5,642 bases of DNA from Alphaproteobacteria bacterium (GCA_021776015.1 JAJFGT010000093.1:1-5642); one strand, 5' to 3'. Shown: positions 1 through 5,642, numbered from the stretch's first letter. Program-made: numbers and translations. The notes: generated from the sequence alone by a model not told the origin.

Positions 1-720
1 CTTCCTAAAGCGGTAGGGAAGCCTATTTTAACTCTTTGTCAGTCAGGCCAGTCTGTAGCAATGAAAATTATTGAATGGACGATGTATATAGCCCCATATG
101 CTGTATTTGGTTTGATGGCAAATGTCGTGATTGAACTTGGATTTGACGCTGTAACCAGTGTTGCTCTTTATATGGGAACAGTTTTGGCTGGTTTGCTTGC
201 TATGTTTTGTGCGTACTTAGCCCTTGTAAAATTCGTAGGGAAATATTCGATAATTGATTTTTTACGAGGTATTCGAGAAGCACAAATCATTGCTTTTTCT
301 AGCTCATCATCCGCTGCTACCATTCCTATTTCTATGAAATGTGCAGAGAAGAACTTAAATATTCCTAAGAAAATCTTTGGGTTTACGATTCCTTTGGGCG
401 CAACCATCAATATGGATGGAACAGCTCTTTACCAAGCTGTTGCGGCTATTTTCCTGACACAAGTTTTTGGCGTGGATCTATCTCTTGGAGAAATGGCATT
501 GTTACTTGTAACAACTGTTGGAGCCTCTATTGGAACTCCAGGGATTCCAGGGATTGGAATTGTTGTTCTTGCTACAATTTTAAGTGGGATTGGCGTCCCT
601 CCAGAAGGTATTGCTCTCATTTTAGGTGTTGATCGGATTCTAGATATGTGTCGGACGACAATCAATGTAACGGGTGATTTAACAGCAACAATTGTTATGA
701 ATCGATTGATAAAGACTTAG
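1..720 (+). CDS. Glutamate/aspartate-type cation symporter (DAACS family), 5' end missing
   Basis: This is the C-terminal 239 residues of a dicarboxylate/amino acid:cation symporter (GltP/GltPh/EAAT family), an inner-membrane carrier that imports acidic amino acids using a sodium or proton gradient. The frame is open from base 1, and the 20 codons before the ATG at 61 fit the family (SGQSVAM before the APYAVFGLMA helix), so the true start lies outside the window. Visible hallmarks, in visible-frame numbering: the serine-rich HP1 loop SSSSSAATIP (about 100-109), the TM7 motif NMDGT (137-141), the HP2 loop GTPGIPGIG (about 178-186), and the TM8 motif DRILDMCRTTINVTGD (211-226). The last aligns with GltPh D390, D394, R397, T398, N401 and D405. 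Keeping the Asp and Arg that bind the amino group and side-chain carboxylate points to glutamate or aspartate rather than neutral amino acids. DctA-type proteins differ at this motif, so dicarboxylate transport is less likely. It ends 4 bp from the convergent lipoprotein gene. The family is certain; the exact substrate is inferred. Confidence 0.93.
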   Translation, partial: LPKAVGKPILTLCQSGQSVAMKIIEWTMYIAPYAVFGLMANVVIELGFDAVTSVALYMGTVLAGLLAMFCAYLALVKFVGKYSIIDFLRGIREAQIIAFSSSSSAATIPISMKCAEKNLNIPKKIFGFTIPLGATINMDGTALYQAVAAIFLTQVFGVDLSLGEMALLLVTTVGASIGTPGIPGIGIVVLATILSGIGVPPEGIALILGVDRILDMCRTTINVTGDLTATIVMNRLIKT

Positions 721-742
721 GTTTTTAATTTGCACCCAAGTC
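714..742. repeat. Imperfect inverted repeat over the convergent stop codons
   Basis: GACTTAGG (714-721) and CCCAAGTC (735-742) pair in 7 of 8 positions (one A-C mismatch) around a 13-base loop. The arms cover the transporter stop codon and the last codons of the minus-strand lipoprotein gene. On the minus strand the second arm is followed by TTTAT, a poor U-tract. On the plus strand no T-run follows. It could be a weak terminator for the lipoprotein transcript, or chance. No better terminator is visible between these two genes, which are only 4 bp apart. Confidence 0.3.
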
Positions 743-1333
743 AACAAAGATACGGTGTCCATATTGTCCAGAAGGTTGAAGTAACGCCTTCGTTATAATT
801 GACGCTGATGATGTTTTCAGATGAAAGATTATACGAGTCACGCCTTGGTTATCCGTTTCTACATTATAAGAAGATATAAGACTTGATGTCGGAGGGTTAT
901 CTCCATCTTTTAGATTTAATCCTGTGCTTTCTAGTTCAATAAGAAAAAACTTTTCTGCATTATCTAAGTCAGTTGAAAATTTCACAGCATGAGGAAGATC
1001 TAGTACAATACGTGTTTTCCCATCGTGAACTCCAAATCTGATTCCTATGCTGGGTAAAGTCGAAAGATTGAGAGCAATATCAGTGATGGGAGGTATAATA
1101 GCGTTTTCTTTTTGTGCTACAGGAAGTTGAAGATTGTATTCTTGATCTATTTGCGCGCGATCAAGCTTAAGTTCAGCAACTTCATTTTCAAGATTTTTAA
1201 CACGATTTTCCAGGGAGTCTGCCGTGATTTGTTTATCAAAAACCCAAGGTTTATCAATAGGTTTTTCATGTGATAGGCTACACGAAGAAAGCACTATTAA
1301 AAGAATAAAAAATTTAAAGGCATATTTGACCAT
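725..1333 (-). CDS. Small lipoprotein with coiled coil and C-terminal AMIN-like domain
   Basis: This is a 202-residue exported lipoprotein, probably anchored in the outer membrane and facing the periplasm. The N-terminus is a lipoprotein signal: charged MVKYAFK, a hydrophobic stretch, then the lipobox LSSC with the acylated cysteine at 18. Residue 19 is serine, not the aspartate that retains lipoproteins in the inner membrane of enterobacteria. Residues about 37-65 (ADSLENRVKNLENEVAELK...) have heptad spacing and should form a short coiled coil. Residues about 96-199 resemble an AMIN domain (IRFGVHDGKTRIVLDLP, then VTRIIFHL, then PSGQYGHRIFVDL). AMIN domains target amidases and secretin partners to peptidoglycan or the septum. 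No amidase or other catalytic domain follows. The start is supported by a strong purine-rich site (GGGGGAG, 1352-1346) 12 bases upstream that overlaps the end of the glycosyltransferase gene, so translation is probably coupled to it. The lipoprotein call is strong; the AMIN call is by pattern only. Confidence 0.8.
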   Translation of the reverse strand: MVKYAFKFFILLIVLSSCSLSHEKPIDKPWVFDKQITADSLENRVKNLENEVAELKLDRAQIDQEYNLQLPVAQKENAIIPPITDIALNLSTLPSIGIRFGVHDGKTRIVLDLPHAVKFSTDLDNAEKFFLIELESTGLNLKDGDNPPTSSLISSYNVETDNQGVTRIIFHLKTSSASIITKALLQPSGQYGHRIFVDLGAN

Positions 1334-1342
1334 AAGAAAAGG

Positions 1343-2458
1343 TTACTCCCCCTTTGCATCCTTTGACAGAATATTTTCATAGATATTCAGAGTTTTATAG
1401 GCCATTTTATCAAATGTGAAATGAGCCTCAAATTCTTTCCGACCAGCTTCTCCCATTGACTTAATGATACTAGGATTTTCAATCAGGTATTTAAGTTTTT
1501 CGGCTAAAACATCAGAGTTTTTATGAGGAACACAATAGCCAGTTTTCCCATCTAAAACTGATTCTTTAACGCCTGCTACATTTGTTGCAATGACGGGTAA
1601 ACCTGTTCGCATGGCTTCCAAAATAGAGCGAGGAAATCCCTCCCAATGAGAAATAAGGCAATAAATATCTGCATTGGAAAGATAAGTTGGAATATCTTCT
1701 TGTTCTCCTAAGAATCTTACTTTTTCATCGAGCCCAAGTGTCTGCACAAGAGGTACAATTTGGCTATTATCTCCTCCCCCAACAAGATCAAGTGTCCAGT
1801 TGAGGTCTTTAATTTTCCCAAGGGCATGAACGAGTGTTTCATGATCTTTTTGGGCACCAAATCGTGCGATCATCACAAGCCTTACAATTTTTGTAAGATC
1901 TTGTCCTTTGGGAGCAGCGTAAGGAATGTCGGGCATGCCATTATGAATAGCTGTTATTTTTCTTTCTGGAATAATATGGTTTTTAAGAGCGAGTTCTTTA
2001 TCAAATTGGCTCACTGTAATAACATGTGAGCTTAAGAATCCCCCAAATTTTTCAATCAGTTTATAAAGGGTACGGTGTGGTTGGGGGACATTATCTGTAA
2101 AGGCCCATCCATGGGCTGTAAAGATGACGGGAATACCGAGAGAAAAACAAGCTAAACGTCCGACTAAACCTGCTTTGGAAGAATGGCACGATACAATATC
2201 GGGGTTTACTCTTTTAAGGGTTCGACGAATTTGTAAAAAGGCTTTTATATCTTGTATCGGATGAATCTGACGCACAAGATCAGGGACATGCTTATAAGTA
2301 ATTCCCATATGTTCAATATAATCAGAGACCTTTCCTGGCCAGCCAGATAAAACAACAGGCTGGTGTCCTTTTCCTTTGAGCCACAGAGTTAGGTCACGAA
2401 TATGAACTTGTGCTCCACCATATTCATCCATGCGTGTAATAAGATAAGCTATTTTCAT
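1343..2458 (-). CDS. Glycosyltransferase family 4 (GT-B fold), envelope polysaccharide type
   Basis: This is a 371-residue retaining glycosyltransferase of family GT4, the normal full length for the family. It transfers a sugar from a nucleotide-sugar donor, usually onto a lipid-linked or glycan acceptor at the cytoplasmic face of the membrane. The N-terminal acceptor domain starts MKIAYLITRMDEYGGAQ, with the glycine loop typical of GT4. It continues with SSKAGLVGRLA (93-103) and FTAHGWAFT (113-121). The donor domain carries VMIARFGAQKDHETL (195-209), the VGGGD turn (226-230), the E-x7-E motif EGFPRSILE (E273 and E281), and GLPVIATNVAGVKESV (286-301). It has no signal peptide and no clear membrane helix. 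The gene is divergent from the Gnu-like epimerase and sits 9 bp upstream of the lipoprotein gene, probably in one transcript. A likely role is an early step of O-antigen, capsule or exopolysaccharide assembly. Donor and acceptor cannot be read from the sequence. Confidence 0.92.
   Translation of the reverse strand: MKIAYLITRMDEYGGAQVHIRDLTLWLKGKGHQPVVLSGWPGKVSDYIEHMGITYKHVPDLVRQIHPIQDIKAFLQIRRTLKRVNPDIVSCHSSKAGLVGRLACFSLGIPVIFTAHGWAFTDNVPQPHRTLYKLIEKFGGFLSSHVITVSQFDKELALKNHIIPERKITAIHNGMPDIPYAAPKGQDLTKIVRLVMIARFGAQKDHETLVHALGKIKDLNWTLDLVGGGDNSQIVPLVQTLGLDEKVRFLGEQEDIPTYLSNADIYCLISHWEGFPRSILEAMRTGLPVIATNVAGVKESVLDGKTGYCVPHKNSDVLAEKLKYLIENPSIIKSMGEAGRKEFEAHFTFDKMAYKTLNIYENILSKDAKGE
1346..1352 (-). 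promoter_or_regulatory. Ribosome binding site of the lipoprotein gene, overlapping the upstream stop
   Basis: On the minus strand, GGGGGAG lies within the last codons of the glycosyltransferase gene, directly before its TAA, and 12 bases before the lipoprotein ATG. It is the clearest Shine-Dalgarno-like sequence in the window. It fixes the lipoprotein start and suggests that ribosomes finishing the glycosyltransferase reinitiate on it. Confidence 0.65.
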
Positions 2459-2468
2459 GCTGGTATCA

Positions 2469-2486
2469 TTGCAGGATTACCTGTAA
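2469..2486. promoter_or_regulatory. Palindrome in the divergent intergenic region (operator or leader hairpin)
   Basis: TTGCAGGATTACCTGTAA is an inverted repeat: CAGG and CCTG are perfect arms around ATTA, extended outward by a G-T and two T-A pairs. It lies between the divergent glycosyltransferase and epimerase genes, starting 11 bases upstream of the glycosyltransferase start codon. It could be a regulator binding site, or a hairpin in the glycosyltransferase mRNA leader that includes the only AGG there. I found no convincing -35/-10 pair for either gene in this 81-bp region. Confidence 0.35.
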
Positions 2487-2539
2487 AAACAAGATCGAGA
2501 AACATTTAACAAACAAATTTATTTAATAGGCTTCTTATA

Positions 2540-3511
2540 ATGAAAATAGCTCTTCTTGGTGGTACTGGTTTTATTGGAACCGAATTTATAAAACAACAGA
2601 TCAATAATGGACATGAGCTTCGTATTGGGGATGTTAATAAAAGTACAGCTTATCCTGACTTATGGACAAAATGTGATATTCAAGACAAAGAGTCTTTAAG
2701 AGATTTTTGTAAGGGTATGGATGTCATTATTAATTTGGCAGCGGTTCATCGTGATGATGTGCGTCCTTTATCGTTGTACCATGATATCAATGTTCAAGGA
2801 TCTCAAAATATATGTGATATTGCGGATGAATTAGGAATTAAACATCAAATTTTTGTCAGTTCTGTTGCTGTTTATGGATTTCAAGAAGGGGCTCCTGATG
2901 AAAATAACCCCCATAAACCTTTTAATCTCTATGGGAAGACAAAATCACAGGCAGAGGATTGTTATAAGACATGGTTTAAGGATGAAAAGGCGGCCAAAAT
3001 TTTGACAATTATTCGTCCAACTGTTGTATTCGGCGCTGGAAACAGAGGGAATGTCTATAATTTGTTAAAGCAGGTTGCTTCAGGTGCTTTTTTAATGATT
3101 GGGAATGGTAAAAATCGTAAATCTATGTGCTATGTAGGAAATGTTTCTGCCTTTATAGGGCATGTTTTAACATCTAAATCAGGCTTTGAGGTTTACAATT
3201 ATGTTGATAAACCAGATTTTGAAATGAATGAACTTGTATCATTGGTACGTGCCTCTGTTGGAAAAGGAAAAAATGTTGGACTCCGTATTCCCTATTGGTT
3301 AGGATTTTTGGCAGGGAGTGGGTTTGATGCTCTTGCTTTTATAACACGAAAATCCTTTCCTATTAGCCGTATTCGTATTCAAAAATTCTGTTCTAATAGT
3401 ATATTTTCGGCTGAGAAAGCACATACACAATGTGGGTTTACTGCCCCAACAGATCTCAAAAAAGCACTGGCAGAGACTATTATTCATGAATTTCCCTCTA
3501 AAAAAACGTAG
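2540..3511 (+). CDS. gnu: Gnu-like GlcNAc-PP-undecaprenol 4-epimerase (SDR family)
   Basis: This is a 323-residue extended short-chain dehydrogenase/reductase, complete and close to the roughly 330 residues of E. coli O157 Gnu (Z3206). Gnu interconverts undecaprenyl-PP-GlcNAc and undecaprenyl-PP-GalNAc, supplying a GalNAc-primed lipid for O-antigen-type glycans at the inner membrane. The NAD site GGTGFIG is at 7-13. The catalytic Tyr-Lys pair is in YGKTK (Y131, K135), with SSVAVYG (107-113) giving the serine. Gnu-specific stretches recalled from the E. coli protein recur almost unchanged: HRDDV, SLYHDINVQGSQN, SSVAVYG, PDENNPHKPFNLYGK, RPTVVFGAGNRGNVYNLL, KSMCYVGN and EVYNYVDKPD. These go well beyond a generic epimerase match. 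A TAGG at 2527-2530, 9 bases before the ATG, is a weak ribosome site. The gene is divergent from a GT4 glycosyltransferase, which suits a lipid-linked glycan pathway. A generic UDP-sugar epimerase is the alternative. Confidence 0.83.
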   Translation: MKIALLGGTGFIGTEFIKQQINNGHELRIGDVNKSTAYPDLWTKCDIQDKESLRDFCKGMDVIINLAAVHRDDVRPLSLYHDINVQGSQNICDIADELGIKHQIFVSSVAVYGFQEGAPDENNPHKPFNLYGKTKSQAEDCYKTWFKDEKAAKILTIIRPTVVFGAGNRGNVYNLLKQVASGAFLMIGNGKNRKSMCYVGNVSAFIGHVLTSKSGFEVYNYVDKPDFEMNELVSLVRASVGKGKNVGLRIPYWLGFLAGSGFDALAFITRKSFPISRIRIQKFCSNSIFSAEKAHTQCGFTAPTDLKKALAETIIHEFPSKKT

Positions 3512-3531
3512 CGATACGCTATAAGCTTTTT
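3500..3531. terminator. Bidirectional terminator between convergent gnu and orf261
   Basis: TAGCG (3509-3513) and CGCTA (3517-3521) form a 5-bp stem with a 3-base loop between the two convergent stop codons. A run of seven A (3500-3506) lies to the left and becomes a U-tract on minus-strand transcripts. CTTTTT (3526-3531) lies to the right for plus-strand transcripts. An alternative stem, CTATAA/TTATAG (3519-3524 with 3530-3535), overlaps it. The stems are short, so efficiency is uncertain, but location and flanking tracts fit a shared intrinsic terminator. The minus direction looks better. Confidence 0.5.
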
Positions 3532-4315
3532 ATAGGGTATTATGTTGCTGCTGAGAACTACTTGTATTTCCACGGTACACAATAGTAAATTTTTCATTTT
3601 CAGGGTGCAAATCATATGTTCCAAAAGAAAGTTGATTGTGAAGTTCTTTTGATGAAAGCTCCGTAAGAATTGCTGTTATGGCTTCTCTCCCAGCTTGCTT
3701 ATTTTGAGGAGAGGGAGTGTATTCTCCATTCTCGTTAGAAGGTATGGGGAGAGACAATAATAGATGATATCCATTATCAGTATTTTCAAATGTGGCTGTT
3801 GGATGTTGATCTGAGCTTTCTGTCGGTATAATTGCCATGTTATAGCGATCAGCTGTTGTCAGAAGGCTTTTCCCCATCCCATTAGAGAGTAATCCAAGTA
3901 TATATCCTAGCCCATAATTTGAAGAAACGGCTATATCATCATTTCTAATTCTCAGTAACATCTCAGAAACTGTATCTGCCCAGCTTGAAATATCACCTGT
4001 ATAGGAAGGTTCTATGAAGTTTTCTTTGAAGGCTTTATCTGTCAAAGTAATAGTATTCTTGGACCCAATTTGTTGAATGTCTGTGCGTGAAAGTGTAACG
4101 GTTTCTGGAACTGTTTTGATAGATTCGCCGTAATAAGCTGAGGCACTTCTTGCAAATGTGGGGGCGACCTCTTTGAATAATTTTAAAGATTGTAGGGTAT
4201 CGATTGGAAGTAGGGCGCTAGGAAGTAAGACTGCTCCTGCCAAAAATTTTACCCATAACGGTAACTTTGGTGAGAGTTTTTCAAACTCGGGTGTTATTGC
4301 TTGGGGCGTTGCCAT
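3530..4315 (-). CDS. Unrecognised single-pass membrane protein, 261 residues
   Basis: I do not recognise this protein. It has a short cytoplasmic-type N-terminus of about 19 residues, one hydrophobic segment (about 20-38, LWVKFLAGAVLLPSALLPI) that could be a membrane anchor or uncleaved signal, then about 220 mostly polar residues. Visible elements are a moderately hydrophobic stretch NYGLGYILGLLSNGMGKSLL (133-152), a strand-like patch GYHLLLSLPIP (182-192), and a Gln/Ser-rich tail ending SSSQQQHNTL. There are no cysteines, no lipobox and no clear catalytic motif. The ORF has codon use like its neighbours and is flanked by a plausible promoter and terminator, so it is probably a real gene. 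It is convergent with the epimerase and divergent from dnaE, so it is likely its own transcription unit. No ribosome binding site precedes the ATG. It may be lineage-specific; its function is unknown. Confidence 0.7.
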   Translation of the reverse strand: MATPQAITPEFEKLSPKLPLWVKFLAGAVLLPSALLPIDTLQSLKLFKEVAPTFARSASAYYGESIKTVPETVTLSRTDIQQIGSKNTITLTDKAFKENFIEPSYTGDISSWADTVSEMLLRIRNDDIAVSSNYGLGYILGLLSNGMGKSLLTTADRYNMAIIPTESSDQHPTATFENTDNGYHLLLSLPIPSNENGEYTPSPQNKQAGREAITAILTELSSKELHNQLSFGTYDLHPENEKFTIVYRGNTSSSQQQHNTL

Positions 4316-4321
4316 TTAATA

Positions 4322-4350
4322 TTTATAGACATAGTTTTATTGTAACACAA
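4322..4350 (-). promoter_or_regulatory. Candidate promoter of the orphan membrane protein gene
   Basis: Read on the minus strand, TTGTGT (4350-4345) and TATAAA (4327-4322) are separated by 17 bases, a sigma70-type arrangement. Transcription would start about 6-7 bases further on, at or next to the A of the start codon at 4315. No Shine-Dalgarno sequence lies between, so the mRNA may be leaderless. Confidence 0.45.
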
Positions 4351-4364
4351 GCTATAATTACCCC

Positions 4365-4392
4365 TTGCACTTGTGTTTGAGGCATCTATACT
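4365..4392 (+). promoter_or_regulatory. Candidate promoter of dnaE
   Basis: CTTGCAC (-35 element TTGCAC at 4365-4370) and TATACT (4387-4392) are separated by 16 bases. The -10 matches the consensus in 5 of 6 positions; the -35 resembles the CTTGAC-type elements of alphaproteobacteria but is imperfect. Predicted initiation near 4399 leaves a leader of about 50 bases before dnaE. TTGACT (4395-4400) downstream lacks a well-spaced -10. Confidence 0.5.
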
Positions 4393-4417
4393 TCTTGACT
4401 ATCAATAGAATTTAACA

Positions 4418-4438
4418 AGATTAAGAGGTTTGTAATCT
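4418..4438 (+). promoter_or_regulatory. Hairpin in the dnaE leader with an SD-like loop
   Basis: AGATTA (4418-4423) and TAATCT (4433-4438) are perfect 6-bp arms around the 9-base loop AGAGGTTTG. The loop holds the only Shine-Dalgarno-like sequence (AGAGG, 4424-4428) before dnaE. It lies 22 bases from the ATG, too far for normal use. The structure may affect translation of dnaE or be fortuitous. Confidence 0.3.
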
Positions 4439-4450
4439 CTCCCATTGCTT

Positions 4451-5642
4451 ATGTCCGATCCTCAATTTATTCATCTCCATGTACATTCTGCGTACTCACT
4501 TGCCGAAGGTGCTATTAAAGTTAAGGATCTTATTAAAACATGTAAAAATAATAATATTCCTGCCGTTGCTGTGACAGACACTAATAACATGTTTGGAGCA
4601 ATGGAATTTGCTTCGGAGGCTCTTAAAAATGGAGTCCAGCCCATTTTAGGATCTCAAGTAACCGTAGGGGGCAATGAAGAGCAACTCGTTTTACTTGTTC
4701 AATCAGAACAAGGTTATCGGAATATTTGTCGTCTTTTGAGTGATGCCTATATGGATGAAGAGTCTGGAGGGGAGAGTGTTTCTATTGATCTCTCTCAGTT
4801 AAAGGAATTTCATGAAGGATTAATATGCTTAACAGGAGGTGTCGTAGGGGCTGTTGGTCAACGCCTTCTCCATGGACAAAAAGATGAAGCTAAAAATTAT
4901 CTTGTAAGTCTCAAAGAGATTTTTGGAGATCGTCTCTATATAGAGATTCAACGTCACGGGCTTTCTAATGAGAATATGATAGAAGAATCATTCATTGAAT
5001 TGGCTTATTCTGAAAATATTCCACTTGTTGCCACGAATAATGTCTATTTTGGAAATCGTTCTATGCACGAAGCTCATGATGCTCTTTTGTGTATCGCGGG
5101 TGGACGCTATGTTACAGAAGAGGATCGTCGCCGAGAAACTAAGGAACATTACTTTAAATCTTCAGAAGAGATGTGTGAACTCTTTGCTGATCTTCCTGAA
5201 GCCCTTCAAAATACAGTTCAAATTTCAAAACGATGTCATTTTCTGTTGAAAAAAATAGATCCTATTTTACCACCCTTTGAAACAGATCAAGGGAAGAGTG
5301 AGCTTGAAGAACTCCGTGACCAGTCAAAAGCAGGATTACAATGGCGATTGGATCATTTTGTCCTAACAGATGACATGGATAAGAAAACACGGGATGAAGT
5401 CTCTCAAAAATATTGGGATAGGATGGACTATGAATTAGGTATTATTGAAGGGATGGGTTTTCCTGGATATTTTCTAATCGTATCTGACTTTATCAAATGG
5501 GCTAAAGAACAAAATATTCCTGTAGGACCAGGGCGGGGATCCGGAGCAGGGTCTGTTGTGGCGTGGGCTCTCAAAATTACTGACCTTGATCCTCTTGAAT
5601 TGAATCTTCTCTTTGAACGTTTTTTAAATCCTGAACGTGTTT
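4451..5642 (+). CDS. dnaE: DNA polymerase III alpha subunit (DnaE), N-terminal third, 3' end cut
   Basis: This is the first 397 codons of the replicative DNA polymerase III alpha subunit (full length about 1,150 residues); the frame runs open through the right edge. The ATG is preferred because MSDPQFIHL matches the family N-terminus (E. coli MSEPRFVHL) and an in-frame stop lies at 4433-4435. A TTG at 4445 is a less likely start. Residues 1 to about 270 are the PHP domain, starting [14 protein letters not shown]. Its metal site looks degenerate: TDT replaces TDH (42-44), GSQ replaces GxE (67-69), and TNNVYF replaces the usual D-x-H (195-200). Proofreading is therefore probably left to a separate DnaQ. 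The polymerase core begins near 330 ([18 protein letters not shown]), followed by the nucleotide-binding [16 protein letters not shown] (359-374). The catalytic aspartates, expected just after NPERV, lie outside the window. Several segments ([25 protein letters not shown]) are alphaproteobacterial in style. DnaE rather than DnaE2/ImuC is inferred from this similarity. Confidence 0.95.
   Translation, partial: MSDPQFIHLHVHSAYSLAEGAIKVKDLIKTCKNNNIPAVAVTDTNNMFGAMEFASEALKNGVQPILGSQVTVGGNEEQLVLLVQSEQGYRNICRLLSDAYMDEESGGESVSIDLSQLKEFHEGLICLTGGVVGAVGQRLLHGQKDEAKNYLVSLKEIFGDRLYIEIQRHGLSNENMIEESFIELAYSENIPLVATNNVYFGNRSMHEAHDALLCIAGGRYVTEEDRRRETKEHYFKSSEEMCELFADLPEALQNTVQISKRCHFLLKKIDPILPPFETDQGKSELEELRDQSKAGLQWRLDHFVLTDDMDKKTRDEVSQKYWDRMDYELGIIEGMGFPGYFLIVSDFIKWAKEQNIPVGPGRGSGAGSVVAWALKITDLDPLELNLLFERFLNPERV

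Noticed and set aside
538..555. Tandem direct repeat CCAGGGATT x2
   Set aside because: It encodes the PGIPGI part of the HP2 loop conserved in this transporter family, so protein constraint explains it.
168..665. Two minus-strand ORFs (168-410 and 429-665) inside the transporter gene
   Set aside because: Both lie wholly within a strongly conserved coding frame on the other strand and resemble no known protein. They are shadows.
61..720. Treating the ATG at 61 as the real start of the symporter
   Set aside because: The frame is open back to base 1, and the preceding residues belong to the family pattern. The ATG is an internal methionine.
1760..2029. Plus-strand ORF of 89 codons inside the glycosyltransferase gene
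   Set aside because: It is antisense to the conserved donor domain and has unlikely composition. It is a shadow ORF.
2536..2541. Perfect TATAAT at the start of the epimerase gene
   Set aside because: It overlaps the ATG and has no -35 element at 16-18 bases upstream. It cannot serve this gene.
3299..3487. Minus-strand ORF of 62 codons within the epimerase 3' end
   Set aside because: It overlaps conserved Gnu-like coding sequence. Its Cys/Ser/Lys-rich composition is typical of a shadow frame.
3866..3880. Walker A-like GMGKS in the orphan membrane protein
   Set aside because: The first glycine of G-x4-GK[ST] is a leucine, and no Walker B or nucleotide-binding fold is evident.
4353..4358. Perfect TATAAT in the 4316-4450 intergenic region on the plus strand
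   Set aside because: The hexamer 17 bases upstream (CATAGT) is not a -35 element. The TTGCAC/TATACT pair downstream is a better candidate.
4995..5249. Plus-strand ORF of 84 codons within dnaE in another frame
   Set aside because: The DnaE frame is open and conserved throughout this interval. The alternative frame has no recognisable content.

Overview
The window is AT-rich bacterial DNA, packed with genes and most likely from an alphaproteobacterium. The best taxonomic clue is the DnaE N-terminus at the right edge. Its [41 protein letters not shown] and FADLPEA segments look like alphaproteobacterial DnaE1. The AMIN-type lipoprotein has the same flavour. An AT-rich alphaproteobacterium suggests a host-associated or streamlined lineage (for example Holosporales- or Rickettsiales-like, or a low-GC Acetobacteraceae), but the genus cannot be fixed from this sequence alone.

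Layout, left to right: (1) The 3' two-thirds of a glutamate/aspartate-type sodium or proton symporter (+, cut by the left edge). (2) Convergent with it and only 4 bp away, a two-gene minus-strand unit: a family 4 glycosyltransferase (2458 to 1343) followed after 9 bp by a small lipoprotein with a coiled coil and an AMIN-like domain (1333 to 725). (3) Divergent from the glycosyltransferase across an 81-bp intergenic region, a plus-strand epimerase (2540-3511) that closely resembles Gnu, the GlcNAc-PP-undecaprenol 4-epimerase. (4) Convergent with the epimerase, an unrecognised single-pass membrane protein (4315 to 3530). A hairpin flanked by an A-run and a T-run lies between the two stop codons. 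(5) Divergent from that, the first 397 codons of dnaE (+, cut by the right edge just before the catalytic aspartates). No gene-free stretch exceeds 300 bases; the largest is the 135-bp region 4316-4450, which holds two divergent promoter candidates.

How the genes may work together: the glycosyltransferase and the Gnu-like epimerase form a plausible envelope-glycan module. Gnu would convert undecaprenyl-PP-GlcNAc to undecaprenyl-PP-GalNAc and the glycosyltransferase would add a further sugar. The AMIN lipoprotein, probably co-transcribed with the glycosyltransferase, would sit in the outer membrane and touch peptidoglycan. The transporter and dnaE look like unrelated housekeeping neighbours. 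I see no mobile element, CRISPR array, tRNA, rRNA or clear-cut new system. The most interesting items are the Gnu/GT4 pair, the AMIN-only lipoprotein, the orphan membrane protein with a probably leaderless promoter, and small RNA-level structures in the two divergent intergenic regions.
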